Assembly (NCBI GenBank): GCA_050290865.1
Contig: JBNKIW010000001.1
Location: 62,001 to 126,000 of the forward strand
Source: JARRLC01 sp050290865
Lineage (GTDB): Bacteria; Pseudomonadota; Alphaproteobacteria; Rhizobiales; Rhodomicrobiaceae
Direction: 5' to 3'
Length of the DNA stretch: 64,000 nucleotides
This document shows positions 1-8,815 of the stretch, one piece after another (the first letter of the stretch is position 1; each line of letters begins with the position of its first letter). The notes beneath the pieces are model-generated. The model ran no database searches. It worked only from the letters and a program-made list of their open reading frames with translations, and was not told the DNA's origin. Made by a program: the position numbers and the translations under genes.

Positions 1-1
1 G

Positions 2-997
2 GCGAACACGCTGCGGCAGGTCGTCTTCCTCACCGACGGCGCCATCGGGAACGAACAACAGCTCTTCGACGCTCTCGTCGCCGGGCTGGGCCGCTCGCGC
101 GTGTTCATGGTGGGCATCGGCTCCGCGCCCAACTCCTATCTGATGACGCACGCCGCCGAACTTGGCCGCGGCACCTTCACGCACATCGGCAGCGCCTCGC
201 AGGTGAAGGAGCGGATGCGCGAGCTGTTCGCCAAGCTGGAGCGCCCGGCGGTGACGGACATCTCGGTCACGTTCTCCGGAGGCGCGGCGGACGTCACGCC
301 AAAGCTCATCCCCGACCTCTATGCGGGCGAAACGCTGCAGATCGCGGCAAAGCTCGCCCGACTCGATGGTACCGTGGAAATCAAGGGCATGATCGGCACG
401 CGGCCGTGGGTCGCGAAGCTGCCCGTGGTGCAGGCCGCTGAGAGCAGGGGGTTGTCCAAAGTCTGGGCACGGGCGAAGGTCAACGACGCTGAAGTCGCTT
501 CAAGGCTTGGGCACATCTCGTCAGCCGAAGCAGACAAGCGCATTCTCCGCCTAGCCCTCGAACATGGGCTGCTGAGCCGGTTGACCAGCCTCGTTGCCGT
601 GGACAAGACGCCGAGCCGCCCGGCCAATGCGCCCCTGTCGCGCGCCGACGTGCCGCTCAATCTCCCGGCAGGCTGGGACTTCGACAAGGTGTTCGGCAAA
701 CGCGCGCCCGCTCAGGACACGGGCCGCAGCGGGACGGGTGCGGATGGCGAGGCGAAACTCATCGACGCCAGCGCCCCGGGCGCCGGACAATACAAGCAAT
801 ATCTCCATGCAATCGCGGCTTCATCCCATCGGCCGCGGGTTGCAGCGGTGCGCGCCGTCCAGACAAAGCCGGGTGTGGCTCTTCCGCAGACGGCAACGAA
901 TGCTCAAGCACACCTGCTGGGCGGCGCGCTCCTCTTCCTCCTGGGTCTGGGCCTGGCGGCGTTCGCATGGCGCCGCGGCCTGCTCCGGCTCAGGTGA
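2..997 (+). CDS. Sortase-anchored vWA-domain protein, 3' part (marine proteobacterial sortase target type)
   Basis: The reading frame is open from the left edge of the window, so the N-terminus (in this family a VIT domain and the start of the von Willebrand A domain) lies outside. The first visible residues, VVFLTDGAIGNE, are a typical vWA beta-strand with its metal-site region. The C-terminus has an LPQTA motif (encoded at 881-895), then about 17 hydrophobic residues and a basic tail ending RRGLLRLR. This is the layout of a sortase sorting signal (LPXTG-like motif, membrane span, positive tail). The next gene is a sortase beginning 5 bases after the stop, so this is very probably its dedicated substrate, anchored at the cell envelope. 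The family is known from Gram-negative proteobacteria. The ligand or role of the vWA domain cannot be read from the sequence. Confidence 0.85.
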   Translation, partial: ANTLRQVVFLTDGAIGNEQQLFDALVAGLGRSRVFMVGIGSAPNSYLMTHAAELGRGTFTHIGSASQVKERMRELFAKLERPAVTDISVTFSGGAADVTPKLIPDLYAGETLQIAAKLARLDGTVEIKGMIGTRPWVAKLPVVQAAESRGLSKVWARAKVNDAEVASRLGHISSAEADKRILRLALEHGLLSRLTSLVAVDKTPSRPANAPLSRADVPLNLPAGWDFDKVFGKRAPAQDTGRSGTGADGEAKLIDASAPGAGQYKQYLHAIAASSHRPRVAAVRAVQTKPGVALPQTATNAQAHLLGGALLFLLGLGLAAFAWRRGLLRLR

Positions 998-1002
998 CCA
1001 CC

Positions 1003-1632
1003 ATGTTTTGCGCTCGGCTCCTCGGTGCAAAACCGAAGGCGCAACCGTCATCCCGCGGGGTGATGGCGGTTGCGGCCGTTCTCTTGATGGCTGGCCTCGC
1101 CCTGATGGGGCACGGGGCCATGATCCACGCCAAGGCGGTTCTCGCACAATATCTCCTGAAACAAGCCTTCGCCGAAAGCCTCGCCACCGGCCAGCCGGTC
1201 AAGCCCTGGGCCTGGGCGGACACATGGCCGGTCGCACGGCTCGACGTGCCGCGGCTCGGGGCAAGCGCCATTGTGCTCCAAGGCGCCAGCGGCCAAGCGC
1301 TGGCTTTCGGTCCCGGGCTGCTCGCCAACACGCCGCAACCCGGCGAAAAGGGGACTTCAGTCATTGCCGCGCACCGCGACACGCATTTCGCCTTCCTCCG
1401 CGAGGCCAAACCCGGCGATGAAATCCGTGTCACGCGGACGGACGGCATGATTTTCTGGTTCCGTATCACCGCGAAGACCGTCGTCCACTGGGATGCATCG
1501 GGTATCGACCGGGACAAGGACGGCCGCTGGCTGGTGCTCTCGACCTGCTGGCCGCTCGACGCGGTGACCCGGGGGCCCGAGAGGCTCATCGTCAGGGCGC
1601 ACATCACCGGACGGCAGATCCCCAAGGGCTGA
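1003..1632 (+). CDS. Class-GN (marine proteobacterial) sortase
   Basis: This is a cysteine transpeptidase that should cleave the LPQTA motif of the upstream protein. The catalytic triad is visible: His in IAAHRDTHF, Cys in LSTCWP, and Arg in GPERLIVRA near the end. A single hydrophobic segment near residues 15-35 anchors it in the inner membrane with the enzyme domain outside. I chose ATG 1003 because AGGTGA, which also contains the stop codon of the upstream gene, lies 5 bases before it. An in-frame ATG at 967 would overlap the target gene and has a poor ribosome-binding site. Length, about 209 residues, is normal for the family. Target and sortase form a two-gene unit. Confidence 0.88.
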   Translation: MFCARLLGAKPKAQPSSRGVMAVAAVLLMAGLALMGHGAMIHAKAVLAQYLLKQAFAESLATGQPVKPWAWADTWPVARLDVPRLGASAIVLQGASGQALAFGPGLLANTPQPGEKGTSVIAAHRDTHFAFLREAKPGDEIRVTRTDGMIFWFRITAKTVVHWDASGIDRDKDGRWLVLSTCWPLDAVTRGPERLIVRAHITGRQIPKG

Positions 1633-1880
1633 TTGCGCCCCCCACTGCCTTAAAAATGCAACACTCATCCACAATCACTGCGGGATACGGTGCGCTATTG
1701 CAATCTCCGCGAGCATTCCCCCGAATCATTCCGTAAGTTGCGGCACCTGTAGATACGCTACCCGGTGGGGAAACGCGGCATAGGTCGCTCGGGTATTTGT
1801 GCGCGTTGTTCGGGCATTTCGAAAAGGGAAGAGCACAACGACGACCGCCGCGCCTGCGGCGCTTTCGAGAGGAAATACAG

Positions 1881-2666
1881 ATGCGCAATGCAGTTGCAGC
1901 CGGCCTTGCGGCCGTTTTGGGCATGGGCACGGCTCATGCAGGTGATCTTCAAGAAGTCGCCTCGCTGAAGGATATGCCAGCCCCCGCGGTATGTGTAACG
2001 TGCTGGGGCGGGCTGTATATCGGCACCACCGTCGGGTTCGGTGTCGGCGAAACCCACGAGAAGTATTACTACGACAATAACGTCACCTTGCTGACCGACC
2101 ATTGGAACATCAATGGCGAGGCGGCGGGCCTCTTTGTCGACTACAATTTCTCGAACGGTCCGCTGGTCTATGGCGTCGAGGGACACATCAACCTCGCCAA
2201 TATCGACGGGCATCACACAGAGAGCTTTGCCACGAACCAATACCGCATCAGCCGTGAGCTGGAGTGGTACGGCGGACTGAACCTCCGTGCGGGATATGCT
2301 CCCGGCAATATTCTGTACTATGGCTTCGTTGGTCCGGTATGGGGCAATGTCAAGTCGAAATGGATCAGCAACACCTATGCGACCGGCATCTCTATGCAGG
2401 ATTCGGATAGTGCCACGCATTTCGGCTGGGAAGCCGGCGCCGGTATCGAATGGGCCATGAACGAGTGCTGGGTCGCGAGGGTTGAATACCAGCACATCGA
2501 CTTCGACACCAAGAGCACCTTCTCGGGCTCGACCGCTCATCACCCGAATGCGGCCGATCACGACCACCACCACAGGGCCTCCCTCGATCTCGACAGGATC
2601 AAGATCGGCATCAGCTATAAGCTGAGGGGCCGCGATGAGGTGATCGCCGAGGTGCCGATGAAGTGA
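1881..2666 (+). CDS. Outer-membrane beta-barrel protein (porin-like, OmpA/Omp25 barrel family)
   Basis: The first 20 residues form a signal peptide (MRNAVAAGLAAVLGMGTAHA) with an AHA-G cleavage site. The mature part alternates short amphipathic strands rich in Gly, Tyr and Trp (WGGLYIGTTVGFGVGE, LFVDYNFSNGPLVYGVEGHI, WEAGAGIEWAMNECWVARVEYQHID), typical of the eight-stranded OMP_b-brl barrel of alphaproteobacterial surface proteins. A His-rich loop (HHPNAADHDHHH) precedes the last strands. The start at 1881 is supported by the signal peptide and by AGAGGAAA upstream; a longer in-frame start at 1797 would put 28 residues before the signal peptide. It is followed by a hairpin (2699-2721) and the convergent folC. 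The specific function is unknown. Confidence 0.75.
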   Translation: MRNAVAAGLAAVLGMGTAHAGDLQEVASLKDMPAPAVCVTCWGGLYIGTTVGFGVGETHEKYYYDNNVTLLTDHWNINGEAAGLFVDYNFSNGPLVYGVEGHINLANIDGHHTESFATNQYRISRELEWYGGLNLRAGYAPGNILYYGFVGPVWGNVKSKWISNTYATGISMQDSDSATHFGWEAGAGIEWAMNECWVARVEYQHIDFDTKSTFSGSTAHHPNAADHDHHHRASLDLDRIKIGISYKLRGRDEVIAEVPMK

Positions 2667-2698
2667 ATCGGTACAACTCTCCTCTGAACGACTTCATG

Positions 2699-2721
2699 GG
2701 CCAGGCGCAGCGCGTCTGGCC
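2699..2721. terminator. Hairpin between convergent genes, possible bidirectional terminator
   Basis: GGCCAGGCGC, the 3-base loop AGC, then GCGTCTGGCC form a 10-bp stem with one G-U pair. It sits between the stop of the outer-membrane protein gene and the stop of folC, which converge here. The following T-tract is weak, so termination is an inference. Confidence 0.45.
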
Positions 2722-2756
2722 TGTGACTTCTGGAAAACCGTGCGCCGGCTATTGGC

Positions 2757-4082
2757 TCACGCGCTGAAGCCGTGCTCCTGCATTTCAAGCACATGACCGG
2801 CGAGATAGAGTGAGCCGGCGATCAGAACTCGGACCGGCTCCCGTCTTTCCCGCGCGCACAGTTCCAGCGCCTGCTGCAGGCTGACGGCGGGCTCAGCATA
2901 AAACCCTTTGTGCCGCGCCATGGCGCATAGCTCTTCCGCCGTGAAGGCGTTCGGCTGCTCGGGAATATCCACGGCGGCCACAAAACTCGCCAGGCTCTGA
3001 AAGTGGTCGAGAAAGCCCGTGGCATCCTTGGTGGACATCATTCCGACGATGAGATGCAGCGGACGCGAGACGCGGTCTTCGAGATCGGCCACGGCATGTG
3101 CGAGAACCTCACCCGCCGAGGCATTATGACCGCCATCGAGCCAGATCTCCGAGCCTGGCGGCAGCAGCTCGTGCAAGGCGCTATGTCCGAGCCGCTCCAG
3201 CCGTGCGGGCCAGACCGCGGAGGTGAGCCCTTTGGCAATGTTCTCCGCGCTCAGCCCGAAATGCCCAAGGGCGCGCGCGACCGCGATCGCGGTGCCCGCA
3301 TTGTCGATCTGATGTCCGCCCGCCAGACGCGGTAGCGGCAGGTCCACAAGCTCGCGCCCGTCCTGAAACACGAGCCGGCCATGCTGCTCATAAGCGTCCC
3401 ACTGCTCGCCCGCGACGATGAGCGGCGCGCCGACGTCATGCGCCCGCGCCTTGAGGACGCCGAGTCCAACATCGCACTGCCGGGCCACGACACAAGGCAC
3501 ACCCGGCTTCAGAATGCCGGCCTTCTCCGCCGCGATGGCCTCCATGGTCTCGCCAAGAAACGAGGTGTGGTCGATGGCAATCGAGGTAATGGCCGTGAGC
3601 TGCGGACGCTCGATGACGTTCGTTGCGTCGAGCCGCCCACCAAGACCGGTCTCCAGAAGCACGACATCGGCCGGATGCTCGGCGAAGGCGAGAAGCGCCG
3701 CCGCGGTCGTGATCTCGAAAAAAGTCACGGGCTGGCCGCCATTGGCCTTCTCGGTGCGCTTCAGCACATTGAGGAGTGCGCGCTCGCCGATGGGCCTTGC
3801 ACCGCGCGGCGAGCCCAGGGCGATGCGTTCGTTGAAGTGTCTCAGATGCGGCGAGGTGAACACATGCACTCTCAACCCCGCGGCTTCCAGCATGGCCCGC
3901 AGGAAGGCGATGACCGAGCCCTTGCCATTCGTCCCTGCCACATGAATGACGGGTGGCAAGGCCTTGTGCGGATCGCCAAGCGCCGCCAGCAGCCGTTCGA
4001 CGCGGTCGAGCGACAGATCAATCGACTTCGGATGAAGATGCGCGAATCGCGTCAAGAGCGCAGCGCTCCCTGTGGTGGTCAT
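2757..4082 (-). CDS. folC: Bifunctional folylpolyglutamate synthase/dihydrofolate synthase
   Basis: A Mur-ligase-family enzyme that adds glutamate to dihydropteroate and to folates in the cytoplasm, using ATP. The ATP-binding loop GTNGKGSV is near residue 50, followed by the family signature region with FEITTAAALLAF and DVVLLETGLGGRLDATNV. The C-terminal domain contains WLDGGHNASAGEVL. At 441 residues it is full length. It is the last gene of the minus-strand run trpF-trpB-(membrane gene)-trpA-accD-folC, an order common in alphaproteobacteria; accD lies 100 bases upstream. Confidence 0.96.
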   Translation of the reverse strand: MTTTGSAALLTRFAHLHPKSIDLSLDRVERLLAALGDPHKALPPVIHVAGTNGKGSVIAFLRAMLEAAGLRVHVFTSPHLRHFNERIALGSPRGARPIGERALLNVLKRTEKANGGQPVTFFEITTAAALLAFAEHPADVVLLETGLGGRLDATNVIERPQLTAITSIAIDHTSFLGETMEAIAAEKAGILKPGVPCVVARQCDVGLGVLKARAHDVGAPLIVAGEQWDAYEQHGRLVFQDGRELVDLPLPRLAGGHQIDNAGTAIAVARALGHFGLSAENIAKGLTSAVWPARLERLGHSALHELLPPGSEIWLDGGHNASAGEVLAHAVADLEDRVSRPLHLIVGMMSTKDATGFLDHFQSLASFVAAVDIPEQPNAFTAEELCAMARHKGFYAEPAVSLQQALELCARERREPVRVLIAGSLYLAGHVLEMQEHGFSA

Positions 4083-4182
4083 GCTACTCGCCGCAAGTAA
4101 TCACGGAAAACCTTGTGGACCTCGTTAAGGAACGGCGGAAACCTGAAACCAGCAGGGACAAAGGACCGGCCGCCGACACACA

Positions 4183-5238
4183 TCACTCGGCGGCGGCCTT
4201 CTCAGAGGCTGGCAGCGCCGAGAGGCTTCTCTCGCTGACATCGCTCACGGGTGCCTTGCCGTCGGGCCGATGCTGCGGCGTGAGCTTGGTCACATTCGCC
4301 GCATGCATTAGAGACGCTCCCGCTCCGCCAGAGCCACCATCCGTGCGGAGAACGCCGGGGCGGCCCTTGTCCGGGCGCCGCTTCGATTCGCGCCGCTCCA
4401 TCATCAGGCTGCACAGGCGACTGACGGTCTCGCGCAGCTGGTGACGGTGGACGACGAGATCGACCATGCCGTGCTCAAGAAGGTATTCGGCGCGCTGGAA
4501 GCCCTCGGGAAGCTTCTCGCGGATCGTCTGCTCGATGACCCGCGGCCCGGCGAAGCCGATCAGCGCCCCCGGCTCGGCGATATGAACATCGCCCAGCATG
4601 GCGTAGGACGCGGTAACGCCGCCGGTGGTCGGATGCGTGAGGACGACGATATATGGCAGCCGCTCGTCGCGCAGCTTCTGCACGCCGACGGTGGTGCGCG
4701 GCATCTGCATCAGCGACAGCATGCCTTCCTGCATCCGCGCGCCGCCCGACGCAGCGAACAGCACGAAGGGCGTCCCGTGTTCCGCGGCTCTCAGCATCGC
4801 GGTAACGATCGCCTCGCCGGCAGCCATGCCGAGCGAACCGCCCATGAAAGAGAAATCCTGAACCGCGGCGGTCACTTCCTGGCCGTCGAGGGTGCCATGT
4901 CCGGCGAGAACGGCATCATCCTGGCCGGTCTTCGCGCGGGCGTCCCGGAGGCGGTCGGCATAGCGGCGCTCGTCGCGGAATTTCAGCGGGTCGTGCGGGA
5001 CTTCCGGCGTCGAAATCCTGTCGTAGCCGCCCCCGTCAAAGAACGACTTCAGCCGCGCATCCGCAGGCATGCGCATATGATAGTTCGAGCCAGGGATGAC
5101 GAGCTGATTAGCTTCGACATCCTTGTAGAACACCATTTGCCCGGTTTCAGGGCATTTGACCCAAAGATTGTCCGGGATTTCCCGCTTGCGCCAGAAATCG
5201 CGGATTTTCGGGCGGACGACGTTATTGATCCAGTTCAC
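4183..5238 (-). CDS. accD: Acetyl-CoA carboxylase, carboxyltransferase subunit beta
   Basis: This is the beta subunit of the carboxyltransferase that transfers CO2 from carboxybiotin to acetyl-CoA, the first step of fatty-acid synthesis; it works with AccA. The carboxylase core is clear (FSFMGGSLGMAAGEAIV, SGGARMQEGMLSLMQM, HPTTGGVTASYAMLGDV, GFAGPRVIEQTI). The start is GTG 5238 (VNWINNVVRPK), preceded by GAGAGGCG; the open frame continues to 5703 but that stretch is antisense to trpA. Of the four Cys of the usual N-terminal zinc ribbon only one remains (KCPETGQMVFYKD), a degeneration known in several alphaproteobacterial AccDs. The C-terminal ~60 residues are low-complexity. trpA ends 32 bases upstream. 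Confidence 0.95.
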   Translation of the reverse strand: MNWINNVVRPKIRDFWRKREIPDNLWVKCPETGQMVFYKDVEANQLVIPGSNYHMRMPADARLKSFFDGGGYDRISTPEVPHDPLKFRDERRYADRLRDARAKTGQDDAVLAGHGTLDGQEVTAAVQDFSFMGGSLGMAAGEAIVTAMLRAAEHGTPFVLFAASGGARMQEGMLSLMQMPRTTVGVQKLRDERLPYIVVLTHPTTGGVTASYAMLGDVHIAEPGALIGFAGPRVIEQTIREKLPEGFQRAEYLLEHGMVDLVVHRHQLRETVSRLCSLMMERRESKRRPDKGRPGVLRTDGGSGGAGASLMHAANVTKLTPQHRPDGKAPVSDVSERSLSALPASEKAAAE

Positions 5239-5270
5239 GCTTCGACGCCTCTCACGCTGAAACCTTGTCC

Positions 5271-6128
5271 TTAAGCTGCCCCCGCAGCCACCCTTGCCGA
5301 TTGAGGCCCTTGCAGCCCCTCGGCGAGCTTCGAAACCAGGGACGTAACGGCGGAAACCGTCGCGGGCGTCGCCGCCCCCGTCCCGTCGAGACTGTTCGCA
5401 ATGGCGCTCACCAGCGCCGAACCTACGACGACACCATCCGCGCATGCGCCGATGGCCGCCGCCTGCTCCGGCGTCTTCACACCGAAGCCGACACAAACCG
5501 GCAGCGGCGTATGCGCCTTGATACGCCGCACATTGGCCTCGACATCCGCCAGATTGGGTGCCCGTGTGCCCGTGATCCCCGATATGGACACATAATAAAC
5601 GAATCCGCCGGTGTTGGCGAGTACGGCAGGAAGCCGCTTCTCTTTCGTGGTCGGAGTGGCGAGGCGGATGAAATTCAACCCGCCCTCGATGGCGGGCAGG
5701 CACAGCTCGCGATCTTCCTCGGGCGGCACATCGACGACGATCAGGCCATCGACACCCGCCGCCACCGCGTCGCGCACGAAATCGGCGACACCGTAAATGT
5801 AGATCGGGTTGTAGTAGCCCATGAGCACGATGGGCGTGGCGTTGTCGCTCTCGCGGAAGCTGCGCACCATGTCGAGCGTTTTGCGCATGGTCTGGCTGCC
5901 GAGAAGCGCGCGCTGCGAGGAGGCTTGAATTGCCGGGCCATCGGCCATCGGGTCGGAGAAGGGCATGCCCAGTTCGACAATGTCGGCGCCCGCTGCGGGC
6001 AGGCCGCGCAGGATTTCGAGCGAAGTGGCGGCGTCCGGGTCGCCCGCGGTCACGAAGGTGACGAGCGCCGGGCGCCCGCCTTCCGCCTTCAGTCTCGCGA
6101 ATGTGCTGTCTATTCGTGTCTGTGTCAT
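5271..6128 (-). CDS. trpA: Tryptophan synthase alpha chain
   Basis: Cleaves indole-3-glycerol phosphate to indole and glyceraldehyde 3-phosphate and channels indole to TrpB. The catalytic Glu and Asp are in IVELGMPFSDPMADGPAIQ, and the glycine-rich phosphate-binding site is in CVGFGVKTPEQAAAI and GVVVGSALV. The start is ATG 6128 (MTQTRIDSTFARL); the frame is open further upstream but carries no family-like sequence. The length of 285 residues is normal. Unusually it does not follow trpB directly: a membrane-protein gene lies between them, ending 13 bases upstream of this start. Confidence 0.96.
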   Translation of the reverse strand: MTQTRIDSTFARLKAEGGRPALVTFVTAGDPDAATSLEILRGLPAAGADIVELGMPFSDPMADGPAIQASSQRALLGSQTMRKTLDMVRSFRESDNATPIVLMGYYNPIYIYGVADFVRDAVAAGVDGLIVVDVPPEEDRELCLPAIEGGLNFIRLATPTTKEKRLPAVLANTGGFVYYVSISGITGTRAPNLADVEANVRRIKAHTPLPVCVGFGVKTPEQAAAIGACADGVVVGSALVSAIANSLDGTGAATPATVSAVTSLVSKLAEGLQGPQSARVAAGAA

Positions 6129-6141
6129 AACCAAACCAGCA

Positions 6142-6681
6142 TCAGGCCAACCGAGCGCGGACAAATTCCGGGAGAGCAAGCCAACACATCAAGAGGAATA
6201 TCTTCGGCGCCAATAAAGATATTCTTCGAACGCCACCCTCTTGAGACAACCGGCCTTTTTGAAAGCGCCGCGTTTCGCCATCAAATTCAAATGACGACGG
6301 CTTGCCGAACGAGAATTGTGCACTGCGGGAGACGATCTTCACTACGCTACACGGCAGGTACTTCTGCAGTTCCTGCGCAGACGAGATCCGATACTTCAAG
6401 TAATCAAGCCCCATCCCCATAACAATACCCCACGCCCAACATAGCAACATCCCCCCGGCTGGCAACGCAAATAATATTACAGAATGTGACGTTACCCCGC
6501 TTGTTGCAAAGCCGATACCGGCAACCACGAAGGCACTCGAAACCACCATCGCACTAAATCGCGCCCAGAACACTTCCCGCTCGGATGCCCAAAGCGCAAC
6601 CGCCGACTGATACCCCAGGCGCGCATCGGACACCTTCACATCGGCCGCGCCGACACTCCGCGCCGCGGATGCCTCCCGCAT
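6142..6681 (-). CDS. Unidentified small membrane protein inserted between trpB and trpA
   Basis: A 179-residue protein that I do not recognise. Its N-terminal part (YQSAVALWASEREVFWARFSAM) leads into two hydrophobic segments near residues 45-65 and 70-95 (SVILFALPAGGMLLCWAWGIVMGM); a soluble part follows, and a third hydrophobic stretch lies near the C-terminus (LLAPKIFLLMCWLALPEF). The general shape of two close helices with a cytosolic tail recalls small RipA-like membrane proteins, but the match is weak. ATG 6681 shares one base with the trpB stop (TGATG), so it is translationally coupled to trpB. The DNA is clearly richer in A+T than the flanking trp genes, which suggests acquisition by transfer. 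Confidence 0.7.
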   Translation of the reverse strand: MREASAARSVGAADVKVSDARLGYQSAVALWASEREVFWARFSAMVVSSAFVVAGIGFATSGVTSHSVILFALPAGGMLLCWAWGIVMGMGLDYLKYRISSAQELQKYLPCSVVKIVSRSAQFSFGKPSSFEFDGETRRFQKGRLSQEGGVRRISLLAPKIFLLMCWLALPEFVRARLA

Positions 6682-7910
6682 CACATCTCCATCCCGAGAT
6701 GCCCGGCCACCGCGAAGACATCCTTGTCGCCCCTGCCGCACATGTTCATCACCAGAAGGTTGTCACTCGCCAGCGTCGGCGCCAGCTTCGAGACGTAGGC
6801 CAGCGCGTGCGACGGTTCCAAAGCCGGAATAATCCCCTCCAGCTTCGTGCAAAGCTGAAAAGCCTCCAGCGCCTCCCGGTCGGTCGCGGACACGTAGGTC
6901 ACACGCCCTGCATCCTTCAGCCACGCATGTTCCGGACCAACTCCGGGGTAGTCCAGCCCTGCGGAGATCGAATGCCCTTCCAGAATCTGCCCGTCCTCAT
7001 TTTGCAGAAGATAGGTGCGATTGCCATGCAATACACCCGCCCGTCCACCGTTCATCGACGCAGCGTGGCCATTCGGCACATCCAGACCGTGGCCGCCCGC
7101 TTCGACGCCGTAAATCTTGACCTGACGGTCATCGAGGAAGGGGTGGAAAAGCCCCATGGCGTTCGAGCCGCCGCCGATGCAGGCCACCAGCGTATCGGGC
7201 AGGCGTCCTTCCACCGCCATGATCTGCTCGCGCACCTCCTGGCCGATGATCGACTGGAAGTCGCGCACCATCGCCGGATAAGGATGCGGCCCCGCCACCG
7301 TCCCGATGATGTAGAACGTGTTCTCGACATTGGCCACCCAGTCGCGCAGGGCGTCGTTCATGGCATCTTTCAGTGTGCCGTTGCCGGAGGTGACGGGCCT
7401 CACTTCGGCGCCGAGCAGCTTCATGCGGAAAACGTTCGGCTTCTGCCGCTCGATATCGGTCGCCCCCATGTAGATCATGCAGGGGATGCCGAAACGCGCG
7501 CAGACCGTGGCCACGGCCACGCCGTGCTGGCCCGCGCCGGTCTCCGCGATGACGCGCGTCTTGCCCATGCGGCGGGCGAGCAGGATCTGGCCGAGGCAGT
7601 TGTTGATTTTGTGCGAGCCGGTGTGGTTCAGCTCGTCGCGCTTGAAATAGACTTTCGCGCCGCCGAAATGCTCCGTCAGACGCTCGGCGAAATAGAGCGG
7701 GCTGGGGCGGCCGGAGTAGTGCGCGTTGAGATGGTCCAGCTCGGCTTTAAAGGCGGGGTCGCGTTTGGCGGCTTCGTAGGCGGCCTCCAGATCGAGGATG
7801 AGCGGCATCAGCGTCTCAGCGACGAAGCGCCCGCCAAAAAGGCCGAAATGCCCGTCGTCATCGGGGCCGGTGCAGTAGCTGTTCAGCGCGGGATCAGCGG
7901 CTTCAACCAT
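6681..7910 (-). CDS. trpB: Tryptophan synthase beta chain
   Basis: A PLP enzyme that joins indole and serine to make tryptophan. The PLP lysine is in LNHTGSHKINNCLGQ, the phosphate-binding loop is IGGGSNAMGLF, and the N-terminal GLFGGRFVAETLMPLI and the ETGAGQHGVA loop are standard. It has 409 residues, as expected. The start overlaps the end of trpF by 8 bases, so trpF and trpB are coupled. The stop overlaps the ATG of the membrane-protein gene that separates it from trpA. Confidence 0.97.
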   Translation of the reverse strand: MVEAADPALNSYCTGPDDDGHFGLFGGRFVAETLMPLILDLEAAYEAAKRDPAFKAELDHLNAHYSGRPSPLYFAERLTEHFGGAKVYFKRDELNHTGSHKINNCLGQILLARRMGKTRVIAETGAGQHGVAVATVCARFGIPCMIYMGATDIERQKPNVFRMKLLGAEVRPVTSGNGTLKDAMNDALRDWVANVENTFYIIGTVAGPHPYPAMVRDFQSIIGQEVREQIMAVEGRLPDTLVACIGGGSNAMGLFHPFLDDRQVKIYGVEAGGHGLDVPNGHAASMNGGRAGVLHGNRTYLLQNEDGQILEGHSISAGLDYPGVGPEHAWLKDAGRVTYVSATDREALEAFQLCTKLEGIIPALEPSHALAYVSKLAPTLASDNLLVMNMCGRGDKDVFAVAGHLGMEM

Positions 7911-8604
7911 GGGCCAGTTCCTCCACTTCCGGCGCCTTGACCGCCGCCATGAAACGGCGGATCAGCGCGGCTTGTTTCTTGCCTGGGGCGATCTCGACGC
8001 CCGACGATACATCGACGATGGGGGCTCTCGTGACCCGTATGGCCTCCGCCACGTTTTCCGGCGTCAGCCCGCCTGACAGCATGAAGCGCGCCTTCCTGCC
8101 CCTGCCCGTTCCGCCGAGGAGCCGCCAGTCGAAGCTGCGGCCATTGCCCCCGGGCAGTGCGCCTTTGCGGCGGGCCGGAGCCTTGGCATCGAACACGATA
8201 AGATCGGCGGCGCGCTTATAAGCCGCAGCGGCCTCGGCGTCGCCCTTCCTGGCGACCTTGACCGCCTTGATCACCGGACGCCGCACGAGCTTGCGGATGG
8301 CCCTCACACGTTCCGGGGTCTCGGAGCCATGCAACTGTATCATATCCGGATCGGCGGCAGCGATGATCGCCTCGATGACCGCATCATCGGCATCCACGAC
8401 CAGCGCCACGCTCTTGATACGGCCCTGCGCGCGCGCCGCGAGGCGGGCCGCCGTGCTGAGCGAGACGTTGCGCGGACTGGGCGGATAGAAAACCATGCCG
8501 TAATAGTCGGCGCCCGCCGCGATCGCCGCTTCAAGCGCGGGCAGCGTTCGGATGCCACAGATTTTCACGGCGGTGTTCAAGCTGACGTCCCCAAACCGGC
8601 GCAT
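7903..8604 (-). CDS. trpF: Phosphoribosylanthranilate isomerase
   Basis: A cytoplasmic TIM-barrel enzyme of tryptophan synthesis that converts N-(5-phosphoribosyl)anthranilate to the carboxyphenylamino-deoxyribulose phosphate. The catalytic Cys is in VKICGIRT near residue 15; YGMVFYPPSPRNVSL, IQLHGSETPERV and LSGGLTPENVAEAI are family signatures, and DVSSGVEIAPGKK closes the phosphate site. It is the first gene of the minus-strand trp run. The 211-base gap to the divergent phosphodiesterase gene should hold its promoter. The first seven residues may be dispensable, since an in-frame GTG (VSLNTAVK) lies just downstream of the ATG. Confidence 0.95.
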   Translation of the reverse strand: MRRFGDVSLNTAVKICGIRTLPALEAAIAAGADYYGMVFYPPSPRNVSLSTAARLAARAQGRIKSVALVVDADDAVIEAIIAAADPDMIQLHGSETPERVRAIRKLVRRPVIKAVKVARKGDAEAAAAYKRAADLIVFDAKAPARRKGALPGGNGRSFDWRLLGGTGRGRKARFMLSGGLTPENVAEAIRVTRAPIVDVSSGVEIAPGKKQAALIRRFMAAVKAPEVEELAHG

Positions 8605-8815
8605 GTTTCGCTGAAAGGATGGCTATAGCAAGTGCAGCGCAGCAATGGCAAGCGCCGTCCGGCCGCGGCGTTGACGACAGGTTTCTCCGCCGGGACCAGC
8701 CCGTATTTGTCCCGCCCGTTACCAGTTTCCTTATGCGAGGTTGCCGCCGCGCGTCCGCGGCCGTATCCTGATTGATGCAGCGCAATACCGGCGAAATCAA
8801 TATGCAGGGCAAATC

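Noticed and set aside
5239..5703. N-terminal extension of accD to 5703
   Set aside because: It is antisense to trpA and of atypical composition; GTG 5238 with a ribosome-binding site explains the protein.
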